Origin: Paraburkholderia silvatlantica
Lineage (GTDB): Bacteria; Pseudomonadota; Gammaproteobacteria; Burkholderiales; Burkholderiaceae
Reading direction: 5' to 3'
Assembly (NCBI RefSeq): GCF_003096715.1
Contig: NZ_QEOL01000027.1
Coordinates: 1 to 64,000 of the forward strand
DNA: 64,000 bases
In this document: one piece after another, positions 8,393-17,946 of the stretch
How positions within the stretch are numbered: position 1 is the first letter of the stretch
Layout: every line of letters starts with the position of its first letter
Made by a program: the position numbers and the translations under genes
The notes under the pieces: generated by a model
Told to the model about the DNA's origin: nothing
The model's input: the letters and a program-made list of their open reading frames with translations, nothing else
The model's database searches: none

Positions 8393-10043
8393 GGCCGAGG
8401 CCGTGTCAAAACCCGGCCGATCACCTAGACTGAATCAACCTGTTAGCGCGAGAGGCGGAGATGGGGCGATTTGTCGAAGGTGCGGACCGCAATCAGGCAA
8501 CGCTGCTGCCGGAATGTCTCGAAGACTTCATCGCCGAAGACAATCCCGTCCGGATAGTCGACGCATTTGTAGACGAACTCGAACTGGCCTCCCTGGGATT
8601 TGACGGGGCCACGCCCGCGATTACAGGCCGACCGTCTTACCATCCAGCCGTTCTGCTCAAAATCTACATTTACGGCTACCTCAATCGCGTGCAATCAAGC
8701 CGACGACTGGAGCGGGAGTGTCAACGCAATGTCGAACTGATGTGGCTGACTGGTCGCCTCGCGCCAGACTTCAAGACGATTGCCGAGTTCAGGCGCAGCA
8801 ATGGTCCCGGCATTCGCAACGTATGTCGGCGCTTCGTAGTGATATGCCGTGACCTGAAACTCTTCACGCAAGCTGTCGTTGCCATCGACGGCAGCAAGTT
8901 CAAGGCGGTCAACAGCCGCGATAACAACTTCACACCCAACAAGATTGCAAAGCGTCAGGAACAGATCGAGCAAAGCATTCAGCGCTATCTGGATGCACTG
9001 GAGACCGCCGACCGAACACAACCGGCTGAGGTAGAAGCAAAAACCGAACGGCTACGGGAAAAGATTGAAACGCTGCGCGAACAGATGCGCGATCTGGATC
9101 GTGCCGCAGAACTGTTGAATGATTTACCGGGAAAACAGGTCTCGCTAACTGATCCCGACTCACGTTCGATGATGTCGCAAGCCAAGGGTACAGGCGTGGT
9201 GGGCTACAACGTTCAGGTGGCTGTCGACACGAAGCATCACCTCATCGTGACCCATGAAGTGACGAACATCGGCAACGATCGGACGCAGTTGAGCCCGATG
9301 GCCAAGGCCGCCCGCGATGCCATGGGCAAGAAGACGATCAAGGCACTGGCCGATCGTGGGTACTTCAGTGCCCCGGAGATCAAGGCGTGCGATGACGCGG
9401 GTATCGCGGCGCTGGTGCCGAAAATGCAAACCTCCAGTGCAAAGGCTGACGGACGATTCGACCGGGCCGACTTCATCTAAATCGCAAAGGATGACCAGTA
9501 CCTGTGTCCGGCGGGCCAACGGGCGATTTACCGATTCAGTTCGGTCGAGCGCGAAAATCCGATGACCCTGCGTACCTACTGGAGCAGCGCTTGCCCAAAG
9601 TGCCCGATGAAAAGCCAGTGCACACCGGCTGATTACCGGCGTATCCGACGATGGGAACACGAAGCGGTGCTCGAGACAATGCAGTCAAGGCTGGATCGCC
9701 AGCTCGACGCCATGACGATACGACGCCGAACGGTCGAACATGTGTTCGGCACACTCAAGCACTGGATGGGTTCGACCCACTTCCAGACGCGCCGTTTGGG
9801 CCATGTCGCGGCCGAAATGAGTTTGCATGTACTGGCATACAACCTCAAGCGCGTCATAAGGATTCTCGGGTTCGCAAAGACGATGCGCGCAATGAAGCTG
9901 GCAGGCGCGTGAACTCGCGCGCCGACGTTGTTCACCGGCAAAGCTCGATCACTTCATCCGCTTGCGTCTCGGTCCAACGCAATCGTGCTCCCGACAGGAC
10001 TTCACCAACCGGCCGTTCCGCACGTTTTTACACGGCCTCGGCC
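8393..10043 (+). mobile_element. IS1182-family insertion sequence, copy 1 (inactivated)
   Basis: The ends carry a near-perfect inverted repeat. The left end reads GGCCGAGGCCGTGTCAAAAC (8393-8412) and the right end (10024-10043) is its reverse complement with one mismatch. About 1.65 kb, with one transposase frame carrying a premature stop. The 110 bp between transposase and right repeat has no gene. Confidence 0.8.
8461..9912 (+). pseudogene. IS1182-family transposase with internal stop codon
   Basis: The frame from ATG 8461 to the TGA at 9912 gives about 483 residues, interrupted by a single TAA at 9478-9480. The N-terminal domain (LLPECLEDFIAEDNPVRI), the DDE region (VVAIDGSKFKAVN and VVGYNVQVAVDTKHHLI) and the C-terminal RRTVEHVFGTLKHWMG block are all present and in frame on both sides. 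The related copy at 29491 has TAC (tyrosine) in FIYIARDD where this one has TAA, so this is a simple nonsense mutation of a Tyr codon. The element cannot make full-length transposase. Confidence 0.9.
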
Positions 10044-10177
10044 AGCAGCGGACTGTCGCCAATCTTCCGTCAAGGTCCGTTGGAAATGCGTTTGTGGACG
10101 CACACGTCGCGTCTGCGGCAGGGATTTCGCAGCGATTTCTCCAGGCTCATCGCAGAAAGCAGATAGTTTGATAACGT

Positions 10178-11485
10178 TCAGCCATCGGCCGAGTAGCCCG
10201 GCTGCTCTGTAATATCAAAGAGCGACCAGTCCGGAATTTCACCCCGCATGATGATCTTTTTTGTCAGTTGGACGCACAACGACAGACCTCGATCGACGAT
10301 CTGCGACACCGTGAAGTGTGAGCCCGCGATTGCAGCAGTAGCATTTTCGTCAATCCGCCCCGTGTGAACGAGTTTGCTTCGAATCGAGTAGGTCTTGTTG
10401 ATGATGGCCGCATTGATAATACGTTCGTCACGCGAGCCGCCTACCAATCGAACCGTGCGGACTTTGACCTTGTGAGTCATCTCGTTGTTAGCTCCGTCCC
10501 CCACCAGAGCTTCGAGCGCGGTGGCTAACTCAACTGCGCGATCGCCGACGCTTCGACGGCGCTGCGCTTGACTAATTCGTTCGATCGCGACCCGTACATG
10601 TTGACGTGTGCCTGCCGGCAACGCGAGGTATGCCCTCACCATCTCCGGCGCTTCGTCCGGATCGAGGTTTGCGTTATTTCCGAATTGCGTGGGCATAATC
10701 TCCATCAGCGAGTTCATGCTGCTAGGCCACACATTGAAATCGGAGTCGTCAAAAGTAAACCAAAGCATTGCAGGTAGCGAGACCCTTGGGCCGACTATGG
10801 TGAGAACGAGGGCGATTTCGCGTAGAAGCTCGTGCGTCGATATGTAGTCATCGTGGTGCGGCGTCGCGGAACCATCGTAGGTAAGCGGCGCGACTTGTCG
10901 CTCTATCACAAGAGCAGATTTGGGAGCCGCGAAATCGAGTGCGGACGTGGGCATCCTTCCCCCAACTCCGAACGCGTGGTCGATCACGATTCGTTTTTGC
11001 TCGCTTTCAGGAAGCCTTTCCACCGGAACAATCTTTACATCGTCCGTCAGTTGAATCTCACTCTCAACGGGAACTCCCCACAACGTCAAGATCAATCGGC
11101 CTGTTGCGTCCGAAGTGGTTAAGACCTTTTGGAGCCACTGAATCGCCTTATCAGCTGACCCCAATTGAGCAGCACGGCGAACAAGGAGTTGGTCGACAAA
11201 GTTTGGATAAAACCCGGACCCGCCACCTAACCCGCTGTGCATCATTCTCACATGCTCACCGGGAAATCGGCTGTCTCGGAGGATGGCATCCTTAATGCCA
11301 GCTGTGAGCTCTTGAAGTTGAGTAACTGCACCCCACCAAACGTTTCTATCCTCACTTCGCAGTGCGCCAAGGAACGGAATCTCGATATTCGGATAACGAG
11401 TCGAGTCTATCTTTTCAAGGACGCTGTCGAGCAGACGTTCTAGCTCCGGCTCTCGGTCTTGAGGTTCAGGTGTTTGGGTTGACAT
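10178..11485 (-). CDS. Uncharacterised protein with C-terminal HEPN (ApeA-like) features
   Basis: 435 residues, no signal peptide. The C-terminal third (about 315-425) is helical. It contains AVELATALEALVGDG, then the motif RSKLVHTGRI, where R369 and H374 form an R-x4-H pattern like the ribonuclease motif of HEPN domains. The context (NKTYSIRSKLVHTG) resembles ApeA-type HEPN proteins. The first 300 residues match no family I recognise. It stands alone between IS copies, facing away from its neighbours. Many stand-alone HEPN proteins in such islands are abortive-infection or toxin-like RNases, but that is inference. It could also be a house-keeping HEPN protein without RNase activity. Confidence 0.65.
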   Translation of the reverse strand: MSTQTPEPQDREPELERLLDSVLEKIDSTRYPNIEIPFLGALRSEDRNVWWGAVTQLQELTAGIKDAILRDSRFPGEHVRMMHSGLGGGSGFYPNFVDQLLVRRAAQLGSADKAIQWLQKVLTTSDATGRLILTLWGVPVESEIQLTDDVKIVPVERLPESEQKRIVIDHAFGVGGRMPTSALDFAAPKSALVIERQVAPLTYDGSATPHHDDYISTHELLREIALVLTIVGPRVSLPAMLWFTFDDSDFNVWPSSMNSLMEIMPTQFGNNANLDPDEAPEMVRAYLALPAGTRQHVRVAIERISQAQRRRSVGDRAVELATALEALVGDGANNEMTHKVKVRTVRLVGGSRDERIINAAIINKTYSIRSKLVHTGRIDENATAAIAGSHFTVSQIVDRGLSLCVQLTKKIIMRGEIPDWSLFDITEQPGYSADG

Positions 11486-11924
11486 TCCGGGCTCGCGGGC
11501 GATTGACGACCCATTGTAGCCTTACGGGTGAGCTGACCAAGCGGGCGGGAAGTTGCATGTTGTGACATGCGCCACCCGTTTGAGCATCTCCCGTCGAACC
11601 CGAGTTCGTTGCGATAGGTTGGACGCTGGCCGTTAGCGGAGGAACGACGAAGAGCCGGCACGTGGTGTCTCAATCGGAGCTAACAGCGGACGTATCTACA
11701 TCGCATCCGAATGGCTCGAACGGGTCGGCTACGGCAGTTCGAGACTTCGGGGCCGCAGGAGGCCGGGCGGCCGGTCTCCTGCTTCCGGGTTCGGCCAGAG
11801 CCTGACTATCGTCTCCTGACTCGAGCGTCCGCAGGACGCCAACAAACGGACGTATATACCGTAGCCCAGTCACTGCAGAAATCGGCGTACGTCTGGCGTG
11901 AGCGACGCAACGGTGCTTTGGCGC
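11486..11924. other. Intergenic stretch, nothing recognised
   Basis: About 440 bp between the HEPN-like gene (start codon side) and the end of the SDR gene. Short open frames exist on both strands but none resembles a known protein or has a convincing ribosome binding site. A GC-rich partly self-complementary patch lies near 11750-11800. It should contain the promoter of the HEPN-like gene. Confidence 0.5.
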
Positions 11925-12674
11925 TCAAACGGCGAGTGATCCCCCGTCGACGAAGAGTTCGACGCCCGCGACGTAGCTACTTTCGTTTGATGCCAGGAAA
12001 AGCACGGCACGCGCGATCTCTTCCGGTTGCCCCAGGCGCCCCATCGGCACAAGCTGCTTCAACACGTCTTCGACTCCCGGACGCGCGTCGAGGTAGCTAC
12101 GCATCGGGCGCGTCTCTGTTCCACTCGGCGAGACCACATTGACACGGATGCCTCGCTCCTTCAGGTCGCTGGTCCAGCTTCGTGCGAACGAGCGCACTGC
12201 CGCCTTGCTCGCGTTGTAAAGCGACTGGCCCGGAATGCCTTTGCTGCCTGCAACCGAGCCGTTAAGGACGACCGCGCCGCCTGACGACAGTAGCGGCAAG
12301 GCTTTCTGCACGGTGAAGAGCAGACCACGCACGTTCAGGCCGAAGAGTCGGTCAAAGCTGTCCTCAGTAATCGTTCCCAGCGGTCGCGGTTCGATTTCAG
12401 AGACCCCAGCGTTTGCAAAAACAACATCGAGCCTGCCGTAATCGCGCCGGATGCGATCGTAGAGTTGGTCAAGGTCGGCGAGGTTACTGGCATCCCCCTG
12501 AACGCCAACGGCGCCGTTGCCGATTTCCCCCACTGCTTCGTCAAGTCGATCCTGCCTGCGACCCGTTACGTAGACCCGCGCACCTTCGTTCGCGAATAGC
12601 CGGGCAGTTGCCAAACCAATGCCTTCAGTACCGCCGGTGATTGCCACGATCTTGTTTTCGAATCGCTTTGTCAT
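11925..12674 (-). CDS. SDR-family oxidoreductase under TetR control
   Basis: 249 residues. The cofactor motif TGGTEGIG is near residues 14-21, NAGVSE near 89-94, the catalytic serine in LNGSVAGSKG and the catalytic YNASK near 152-156. It ends ELFVDGGSLAV. Such enzymes are commonly annotated as glucose 1-dehydrogenase or 3-oxoacyl-ACP reductase but usually have other substrates. It is divergent from the TetR gene at 12755, and a perfect palindrome sits between the two starts, so it is the obvious target of that repressor. This arrangement is typical for SDRs induced by a xenobiotic or quinone. Confidence 0.9.
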   Translation of the reverse strand: MTKRFENKIVAITGGTEGIGLATARLFANEGARVYVTGRRQDRLDEAVGEIGNGAVGVQGDASNLADLDQLYDRIRRDYGRLDVVFANAGVSEIEPRPLGTITEDSFDRLFGLNVRGLLFTVQKALPLLSSGGAVVLNGSVAGSKGIPGQSLYNASKAAVRSFARSWTSDLKERGIRVNVVSPSGTETRPMRSYLDARPGVEDVLKQLVPMGRLGQPEEIARAVLFLASNESSYVAGVELFVDGGSLAV

Positions 12675-12687
12675 ATTTGCCTCTGTT

Positions 12688-12710
12688 TAAGTGGAGTGTT
12701 GCTCCACTTA
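12688..12710. promoter_or_regulatory. Palindromic operator between SDR and TetR genes
   Basis: TAAGTGGAG (12688-12696) and CTCCACTTA (12702-12710) form a perfect 9-bp inverted repeat with a 5-bp spacer, TGTTG. A weaker TGGAG..TCCA repeat lies just beyond at about 12716-12730. The position between the two divergent start codons fits a TetR dimer site controlling both genes. Confidence 0.75.
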
Positions 12711-12754
12711 GTATATGGAGGCATCATCCACTTTTCAAGAGGAGTTGAGGCAAA

Positions 12755-13336
12755 ATGAAGAGCAAGCTTCCCGCGACCGACGAAGCGCCGCTGCGTGCCG
12801 ACGCAGCCCGCAACCGGGAACGCATCCTCGAAGCGGCGGAAGAAGTGTTTCTCGAACGTGGCGCTGAGGCTTCGCTCGACGATATAGCCAGGCGTGCCAA
12901 GGTGGGTATCGGCACGCTCTATCGTCGCTTCCCGACGCGCGATGCGCTCCTCGCGGCGGCGAGCGACGAGCGCCTCCTGGCACTCGCCAAGGCGAGCCGG
13001 GCACGAGATGAAAAGCTCGAACCGAGCGCTTCCATACGCGCCTTCGTCAAAGAACTCGTGAACCACGCGAGTCACTATCGCGGGCTAGCGGCGTTGCTGG
13101 GAACGGTACTCCAGGCAGATACGCCTGGCTGTCACGCCGGACGTGAAGAGGGACGCCGACTGCTCCAGCGTGCCCAGAAGACGGGGACTGTTCGCAAGGA
13201 CGTTTCTTTCGACGATCTCGTTTGTATGGTCACGGCGATCTCTCTTGCCATCGAGCAAGGCGGCTCGTCGAAATCGCGCGTTGCCCACCTGGTGGACCTC
13301 TTCCTCGACGGCATAGGCAATACCCAAGCGATGTGA
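12755..13336 (+). CDS. TetR/AcrR-family repressor
   Basis: 193 residues. The N-terminal DNA-binding domain is clear: NRERILEAAEEVFLERGAEASLDDIARRAKVGIGTLYRRFPTRDALL (split here only by reading, about residues 19-66) includes the recognition helix VGIGTLYRRFP. The C-terminal ligand domain contains GREEGRRLLQRAQKTGTVRKDV, as in the TetR_C subgroup that partners small SDR enzymes. An AAGAGGAG ribosome binding site precedes the ATG. Divergent from the SDR gene across an 80-bp region with a perfect palindrome, so it most likely represses both itself and the SDR. The inducer is unknown. Confidence 0.92.
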   Translation: MKSKLPATDEAPLRADAARNRERILEAAEEVFLERGAEASLDDIARRAKVGIGTLYRRFPTRDALLAAASDERLLALAKASRARDEKLEPSASIRAFVKELVNHASHYRGLAALLGTVLQADTPGCHAGREEGRRLLQRAQKTGTVRKDVSFDDLVCMVTAISLAIEQGGSSKSRVAHLVDLFLDGIGNTQAM

Positions 13337-13431
13337 AAGCGTTACTGCTTCTGGATTTGAACTCGCAACAGGGGCCGCGATTGGCTCTGAAGCGGACCTT
13401 GGCTAGAGAACGGTGAAGGTACGCCGAGGGT

Positions 13432-15042
13432 CTATTTCGTTGAAAAACTGTGTTTTCGCGCGCGGACGCGGTCACGTTTGGACATGCGATCGACGCGCTC
13501 GACGCTCTTTCCGATCGCGCTGCTGCCGGGCGCCGCCCGGTGATGCATATCAAGCGGCCACCGCTGCCACTTCCTGCTGCTTTGGCATCAACCACTTCGC
13601 CATTCGCCTCAGATTCTGCGCCGTTGCAGCCAACAAGAACTCGTCATGGGCACCTGATGGACCTCGTAGTCGGAGACGATCGAGCTTCATGACGCGTTTG
13701 AGGTGAGCAAACAGAATCTCAACCTTTTTGCGGTCCTTGCGTGACTGCCTGTATGCCGGTGTTTTCGCAATAGCCCTCGCCTTATCCCGTGCTGATTCAT
13801 GGACGCTTCGGGCTATCTTCCGCATTGGTGTGTTTGGACAGCATCGATCCTTCAGTGAACACCCAGCGCAGTCCAACTGGCTTGATCTGTAGACGACCGT
13901 GTTGGCCTTGGTGATGTGCGTGCGCGGATTCTTGAATGGACGTCGTTCGCTGCGCAGCGCATGTCCAGCCGGGCAGCGATACTCGTTGCTTTGCTCGAGC
14001 CACTGGAAATCGCTGTTCGCGAAGGTTTCGTCGCTACGCGTCCCTTTCTCCCACACCGGAACATGCGGCTCGATCGCCTTGTCATTGATCATCCAGGCAA
14101 GCATCGACGCTGTGCCATATGCCGTGTCACCTACCAGACGTTGAGGCTTGAGATGGAAGCGCTGCTCGACCCGATCAATCATGGTCCTGGTCGAGTCCAC
14201 TTCCTGTGTGCGATATGCGGGTGTGGCCTCGACATCCACGATGATTCCCGCCTGCAGGTCAATCAGGTAGTTGGTCGAGTAGGCATAGAACGCCGGGCCA
14301 CCGGGCGCAGCTGTCCAACGTGCTGCAGGATCAGTTAGCGAAATGTTCTTTGGTTGCGTAGCGGGTTCCTGCGATGGCTCCAGGGCCTGGGTGTCGGTGT
14401 CGTTCGCGTCGAGCGTCGCCAGATACTCACGCACCGCACGGCTGGGCCCTTCGCCACGACTCCAGTCGATTGCTTCAGTCCCGGCGATGCCTCGAGTGCG
14501 ATTGGCGTCGGCTTTGATGACACTGGTGTCGATCGCGAACCCTTCACCACCTACGAGGCCTTCGCTCATGCAGCGACGCAAAACCGATTCGAATACATGG
14601 CGCAGCATATCGCTGTCGCGAAACCGGCCATGGCGATTCTTTGAAAACGTTGAGTGATCGGGAACCGCATCTTCAAGGCCGAGGCGGCAAAACCAGCGAT
14701 ACGCCAGATTCAGATGGACCTCTTCGCACAGGCGCCGTTCGGAGCGGATGCCGAAGCAGTATCCGACGATCAGCATGCGAATCATCAACTCTGGATCGAT
14801 CGAAGGGCGCCCCGTATGACTGTAGAACGACGCCATGTGCTTGCGGAGATCTCCGGAATCGAAGAAGTGATCTATGCCGCGTAACAGATGACCTTTCGGA
14901 ACATGATCATCAAGATTGAACGCGTAAAACAGCTGCTCCTGATCGCCGCTTCGCTGACCCATCATGACGATGCACTCCCGTCGATTGATGAATCCAGGAT
15001 AGCGAACAATCCGACTCTCAGGGGTGTTTTTCAACGAAATAG
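13432..15042 (-). mobile_element. IS1182-like insertion sequence, apparently intact
   Basis: A perfect 17-bp inverted repeat, CTATTTCGTTGAAAAAC, is at 13432-13448 with its complement at 15026-15042. One uninterrupted transposase lies between. The element is unrelated in detail to the other two IS1182-family copies (8393, 29424). No clear target duplication could be read in the flanks. Confidence 0.85.
13550..14965 (-). CDS. Transposase, DDE type (InsH-like N-terminus, IS1182/IS5-like)
   Basis: About 471 residues from the ATG at 14965 (MMGQRSGDQEQLFYAFNL); further upstream in-frame starts read through the inverted repeat and are unlikely. Conserved blocks: GRPSIDPELMIRMLIVGYCFG and YRWFCRLGLEDAVPDHSTFSK in the N-terminal domain, VGGEGFAIDTSVIKADANR around the first catalytic Asp, LVGDTAYG around the second, and the Cys-rich C-terminal block LDCAGCSLKDRCC followed by RKKVEILFAHLKRVMKLDR. 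No interruption is seen, so it may be active. Databases file this type under IS1182 or IS5; I do not insist on either name. Confidence 0.9.
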   Translation of the reverse strand: MMGQRSGDQEQLFYAFNLDDHVPKGHLLRGIDHFFDSGDLRKHMASFYSHTGRPSIDPELMIRMLIVGYCFGIRSERRLCEEVHLNLAYRWFCRLGLEDAVPDHSTFSKNRHGRFRDSDMLRHVFESVLRRCMSEGLVGGEGFAIDTSVIKADANRTRGIAGTEAIDWSRGEGPSRAVREYLATLDANDTDTQALEPSQEPATQPKNISLTDPAARWTAAPGGPAFYAYSTNYLIDLQAGIIVDVEATPAYRTQEVDSTRTMIDRVEQRFHLKPQRLVGDTAYGTASMLAWMINDKAIEPHVPVWEKGTRSDETFANSDFQWLEQSNEYRCPAGHALRSERRPFKNPRTHITKANTVVYRSSQLDCAGCSLKDRCCPNTPMRKIARSVHESARDKARAIAKTPAYRQSRKDRKKVEILFAHLKRVMKLDRLRLRGPSGAHDEFLLAATAQNLRRMAKWLMPKQQEVAAVAA

Positions 15043-15543
15043 GTCGCACTCTGCCGGTCGGGGTGCTAGGAGGCGGAGCCATCCCATACGAATCGCATGA
15101 GTCGACATGCGGCCAGTTTCTGACACTCGCCGACGTTCTTGCGCGGACGCTCGAACGGCTGCTCTAGGGTTACCTGCGGACCTACGAGCGTTGCACAGGA
15201 ATGCGATGACCGTGCGGGGACGCATTCTATCGCGCATTCAAAGTTGAGCCGCGACGAGCGCTTATCCCTCAGCAGCGAATCCGCGCGAATGTTCTATTCG
15301 CAAGACCAGCATTCACAGCAGCATCCGGCGCAGTCCGTTCAAATCGTGCCGCTTGTTGGCGAATGTACGCACCAGATCCGGGCGCGATCTGACCGGCTCC
15401 GCTTCTGGATACAAACAACCAGTGTCCCGTTACTTCAAGAATTGTTGAACTAAAGCTTTTTATGACCGAGATTCTTCCGTTCATCGCGCACGTCCATTAT
15501 GGCGTTATTGAATTTCGATCCAACTAACGCCCGAGGAATACAG
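15043..15543. other. Intergenic stretch, nothing recognised apart from a likely promoter
   Basis: About 500 bp between the IS element and the binding-protein gene. No open frame has family resemblance. It should carry the promoter for the ABC operon; an in-frame ATG at 15499 precedes the chosen start, but its extension lacks signal-peptide character. Confidence 0.45.
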
Positions 15544-16356
15544 ATGAAACTGATGCGCGTTGCGGGTTTCGCCCTCGCACTGTTCTGCGCGACCGCCGCT
15601 CATGCCGACGAGCGGTCTTCGGCCACCGGCGTCACCGTCACGCCGAACGTGCTGAAGATCGGCATGGAGATCACGTATCCGCCGTTCGAGTCGTACTCTG
15701 GCAAGGACGTCGTGGGCGCCGACGCAGACCTAGCGCGTGCTCTCGCGAGAGCAATGGGCGTCAAGGTGGAATTCGTCGATACGCACTTTCCGAATTTGAT
15801 TCTTGGCCTGAACGCGGGCCACTTCGACGCCGTAATTTCCGCGATGTTCATCAAGCCCGAGCGCACCGCGCAGGCGAACGCCATCGCCTATGCGACGACG
15901 GGCGGCGCGATCCTCGCGCCTTCCGTCGCCGCGAAGAAGCCCGCCACGTTGCAGGACTTGTGCGGCATGAAGGTCGGCGTCGAACAGGGCAACGTGTGGG
16001 CGTCGACGCTCGCGGGCGTGTCGGACTCGTATTGCAAGCCGAACGGCAAAGGCGAGATCGGTGTCAGCTCGTTCCCGTCCGCACCGGAAGCGTTTCAGGC
16101 GCTGATGTCGAACAACGTGCAGTCGCAGCTCGAAGTCGCGCCCGCCGCGCACGCGCTCGCGGCGAAGTCGTCGGGACGCGTCGTGGTGTCGTCGCCGCAA
16201 CTCATTAATCCTGTGTTGCTCGGCATCTATACGAAGAAGAACAACGCGGAGCTCAACGCAAGCCTCACGACTGCGCTCGACAAGCTCAAGAAGAGCGGCG
16301 AGTTCGACAAGATTCTTGCGAAGTACAGCCTGTTGCCGCCTTCGCAGCTTCCCTGA
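15544..16356 (+). CDS. ABC transporter periplasmic substrate-binding protein (SBP_bac_3 type)
   Basis: 270 residues from the ATG at 15544. The first 22 residues are a Sec signal peptide (MKLMRVAGFALALFCATAAHA, cleavage after AHA). The mature protein has the family-3 solute-binding pattern IGMEITYPPFESYSGKDVVGADADLARALARAMG, then NLILGLNAGHFDAVISAMFIKPERTA and GMKVGVEQGNVW. This family binds polar amino acids and opines. Two cysteines (near residues 140 and 161) could form a disulphide. It lies 39 bp before the permease-ATPase fusion and supplies its substrate. The M20 amidohydrolase downstream hints that the ligand is an N-acyl or peptide-like amino acid, but this is inference. Confidence 0.9.
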   Translation: MKLMRVAGFALALFCATAAHADERSSATGVTVTPNVLKIGMEITYPPFESYSGKDVVGADADLARALARAMGVKVEFVDTHFPNLILGLNAGHFDAVISAMFIKPERTAQANAIAYATTGGAILAPSVAAKKPATLQDLCGMKVGVEQGNVWASTLAGVSDSYCKPNGKGEIGVSSFPSAPEAFQALMSNNVQSQLEVAPAAHALAAKSSGRVVVSSPQLINPVLLGIYTKKNNAELNASLTTALDKLKKSGEFDKILAKYSLLPPSQLP

Positions 16357-16395
16357 GCCGAAGACGGCGTTCGTTGATAGCGAATCGAGGCGATC

Positions 16396-17946
16396 ATGCA
16401 GTTCGATTTTTCGTATTTCTTTTCTCTCTTTCTCGAACGCATGTTCTGGGAAGCCTGCCTGACCGTCATCGAATTGGGTGTGCTGGCATGGTTCGTCAGT
16501 ATGGTCGTGGGGTATCCCATCGCGCTCGCTAAGCTGTCGTCGAAAGCGTGGCTGCGCAAGATAGCGGGCACCTATGTATGGTTCTTCCGGAGCGTGCCGC
16601 TCCTGGTCGTGATGGTGTTCGTGTTCAACCTGCCGCAGCTGTTTCCTGGGACGGGACCGGCGTTATCGCATCCGTTTTTCTCCGCTTTCGTATCGCTGGT
16701 CGCCACCGAAGCGGCCTATATGGCGGAGATTCATCGCGGCGGGCTTCTGTCGGTAGGTCGGGGACAACTTGAAGCGGCGACGGCGCTCGGTTTGCGTCGA
16801 TTCGGTCTGCAACGGCTCGTCGTGATTCCGCAGGCGTTCTGGATTTCGCTGCCCACACTCGTCAACGAGTTCATCACCTGCGTGAAGCTGACTTCGCTCG
16901 CTTCGGTGATCTCGCTTACGGAACTGTTGATGGTCGGGCAACGTCTTTATTCGCAGAACTTTCTCGTTCTCGAAACGCTGTTCGCCATCGGCGTGTACTA
17001 CGTGATGATCGTGACGGTGTTCGGCTGGCTGCTCAAGCGCCTCGAATTCAGGCTCGATCTTACGCGCCGTCGTCCCGAGACCTTGTCCGCCGATGATATG
17101 GCCGGCCTGCGCAGCGGCCTCGTCGAAAGGAGCGCGAGCATAGCGCGCAGCAGAGGCGAGTCGGCGCTTTCGCTTAAGGGCATTTATAAGCGCTACGGCA
17201 AGCACGAAGTGCTAAAAGGCGTCGATCTCGACGTGGCCGTAGGCGAAGTGCTGTCGATCATCGGGCCGTCCGGGTCGGGAAAGACCTCGCTCATCCGCAC
17301 GATCAACGGTCTCGAGACGCTTGATGCGGGCGAGATCGACCTGTTCGGCAAACCTTGTCTCGATGCGTCGGCGCGGCCGGATTCGGAGCGCGTGTGGCAG
17401 GGACGCAGTCGAATCGGCATGGTGTTTCAGGGCTTTAACCTGTTTCCACACCGGACCATTCTCGACAACGTGCTAATGGCGCCGCACTACCATCGGCGCG
17501 GCTCGCGTGATGAATTGCGCAACATGGGCCTCGGGTTGCTCGACAAGGTGGGGTTGCTCGCGCATGCGAACAAGTATCCACATCAGCTGTCAGGCGGGCA
17601 GCAGCAGCGCGTTGCGATTGCCCGCGCGCTCGCGATGGAGCCGGACGTCATGCTCTTTGACGAACCGACTTCCGCGCTCGACCCCGAACTCGTCGACGAC
17701 GTGCTCCAGGTCATCTCCGGACTCGCGCGTGAGCATATGACCATGGTGATCGTCACACACGAGATGAACTTCGCGATGTCGATATCGGGCCGCATCGCGT
17801 TCATGGAGAACGGGGAAGTGCGCTTGCAGGCGTCGCCCGACGTCATTCGAACGCATCCCGACGCGGAACGCGTCAGGCGCTTTATCGGCATTGGCGCATT
17901 AGAAGCGCCGGGCGCCGCTCGCGCGGCATTCAGCAACAGCGCGTAA
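16396..17946 (+). CDS. Amino-acid-type ABC transporter, permease and ATPase fused in one chain
   Basis: 516 residues with two domains. Residues 1-220 are a HisM-type permease with about five membrane helices. They include the EAA loop EAATALGLRRFGLQRLVVIPQ, which docks to the ATPase. Residues about 255-500 are the ATPase: Walker A GPSGSGKTS, Q-loop VFQGFNLFPHRT, signature LSGGQQQRVAIARAL, Walker B VMLFDEPTSALDPE and the switch histidine in VTHEM. Polar amino acid systems normally encode these separately; the ~30-residue linker (SADDMAGLRSGLVERSASIA) shows a true fusion with no frameshift. The complex would be a homodimer working with the binding protein at 15544. Its stop TAA shares one base with the next ATG. 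Confidence 0.93.
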   Translation: MQFDFSYFFSLFLERMFWEACLTVIELGVLAWFVSMVVGYPIALAKLSSKAWLRKIAGTYVWFFRSVPLLVVMVFVFNLPQLFPGTGPALSHPFFSAFVSLVATEAAYMAEIHRGGLLSVGRGQLEAATALGLRRFGLQRLVVIPQAFWISLPTLVNEFITCVKLTSLASVISLTELLMVGQRLYSQNFLVLETLFAIGVYYVMIVTVFGWLLKRLEFRLDLTRRRPETLSADDMAGLRSGLVERSASIARSRGESALSLKGIYKRYGKHEVLKGVDLDVAVGEVLSIIGPSGSGKTSLIRTINGLETLDAGEIDLFGKPCLDASARPDSERVWQGRSRIGMVFQGFNLFPHRTILDNVLMAPHYHRRGSRDELRNMGLGLLDKVGLLAHANKYPHQLSGGQQQRVAIARALAMEPDVMLFDEPTSALDPELVDDVLQVISGLAREHMTMVIVTHEMNFAMSISGRIAFMENGEVRLQASPDVIRTHPDAERVRRFIGIGALEAPGAARAAFSNSA

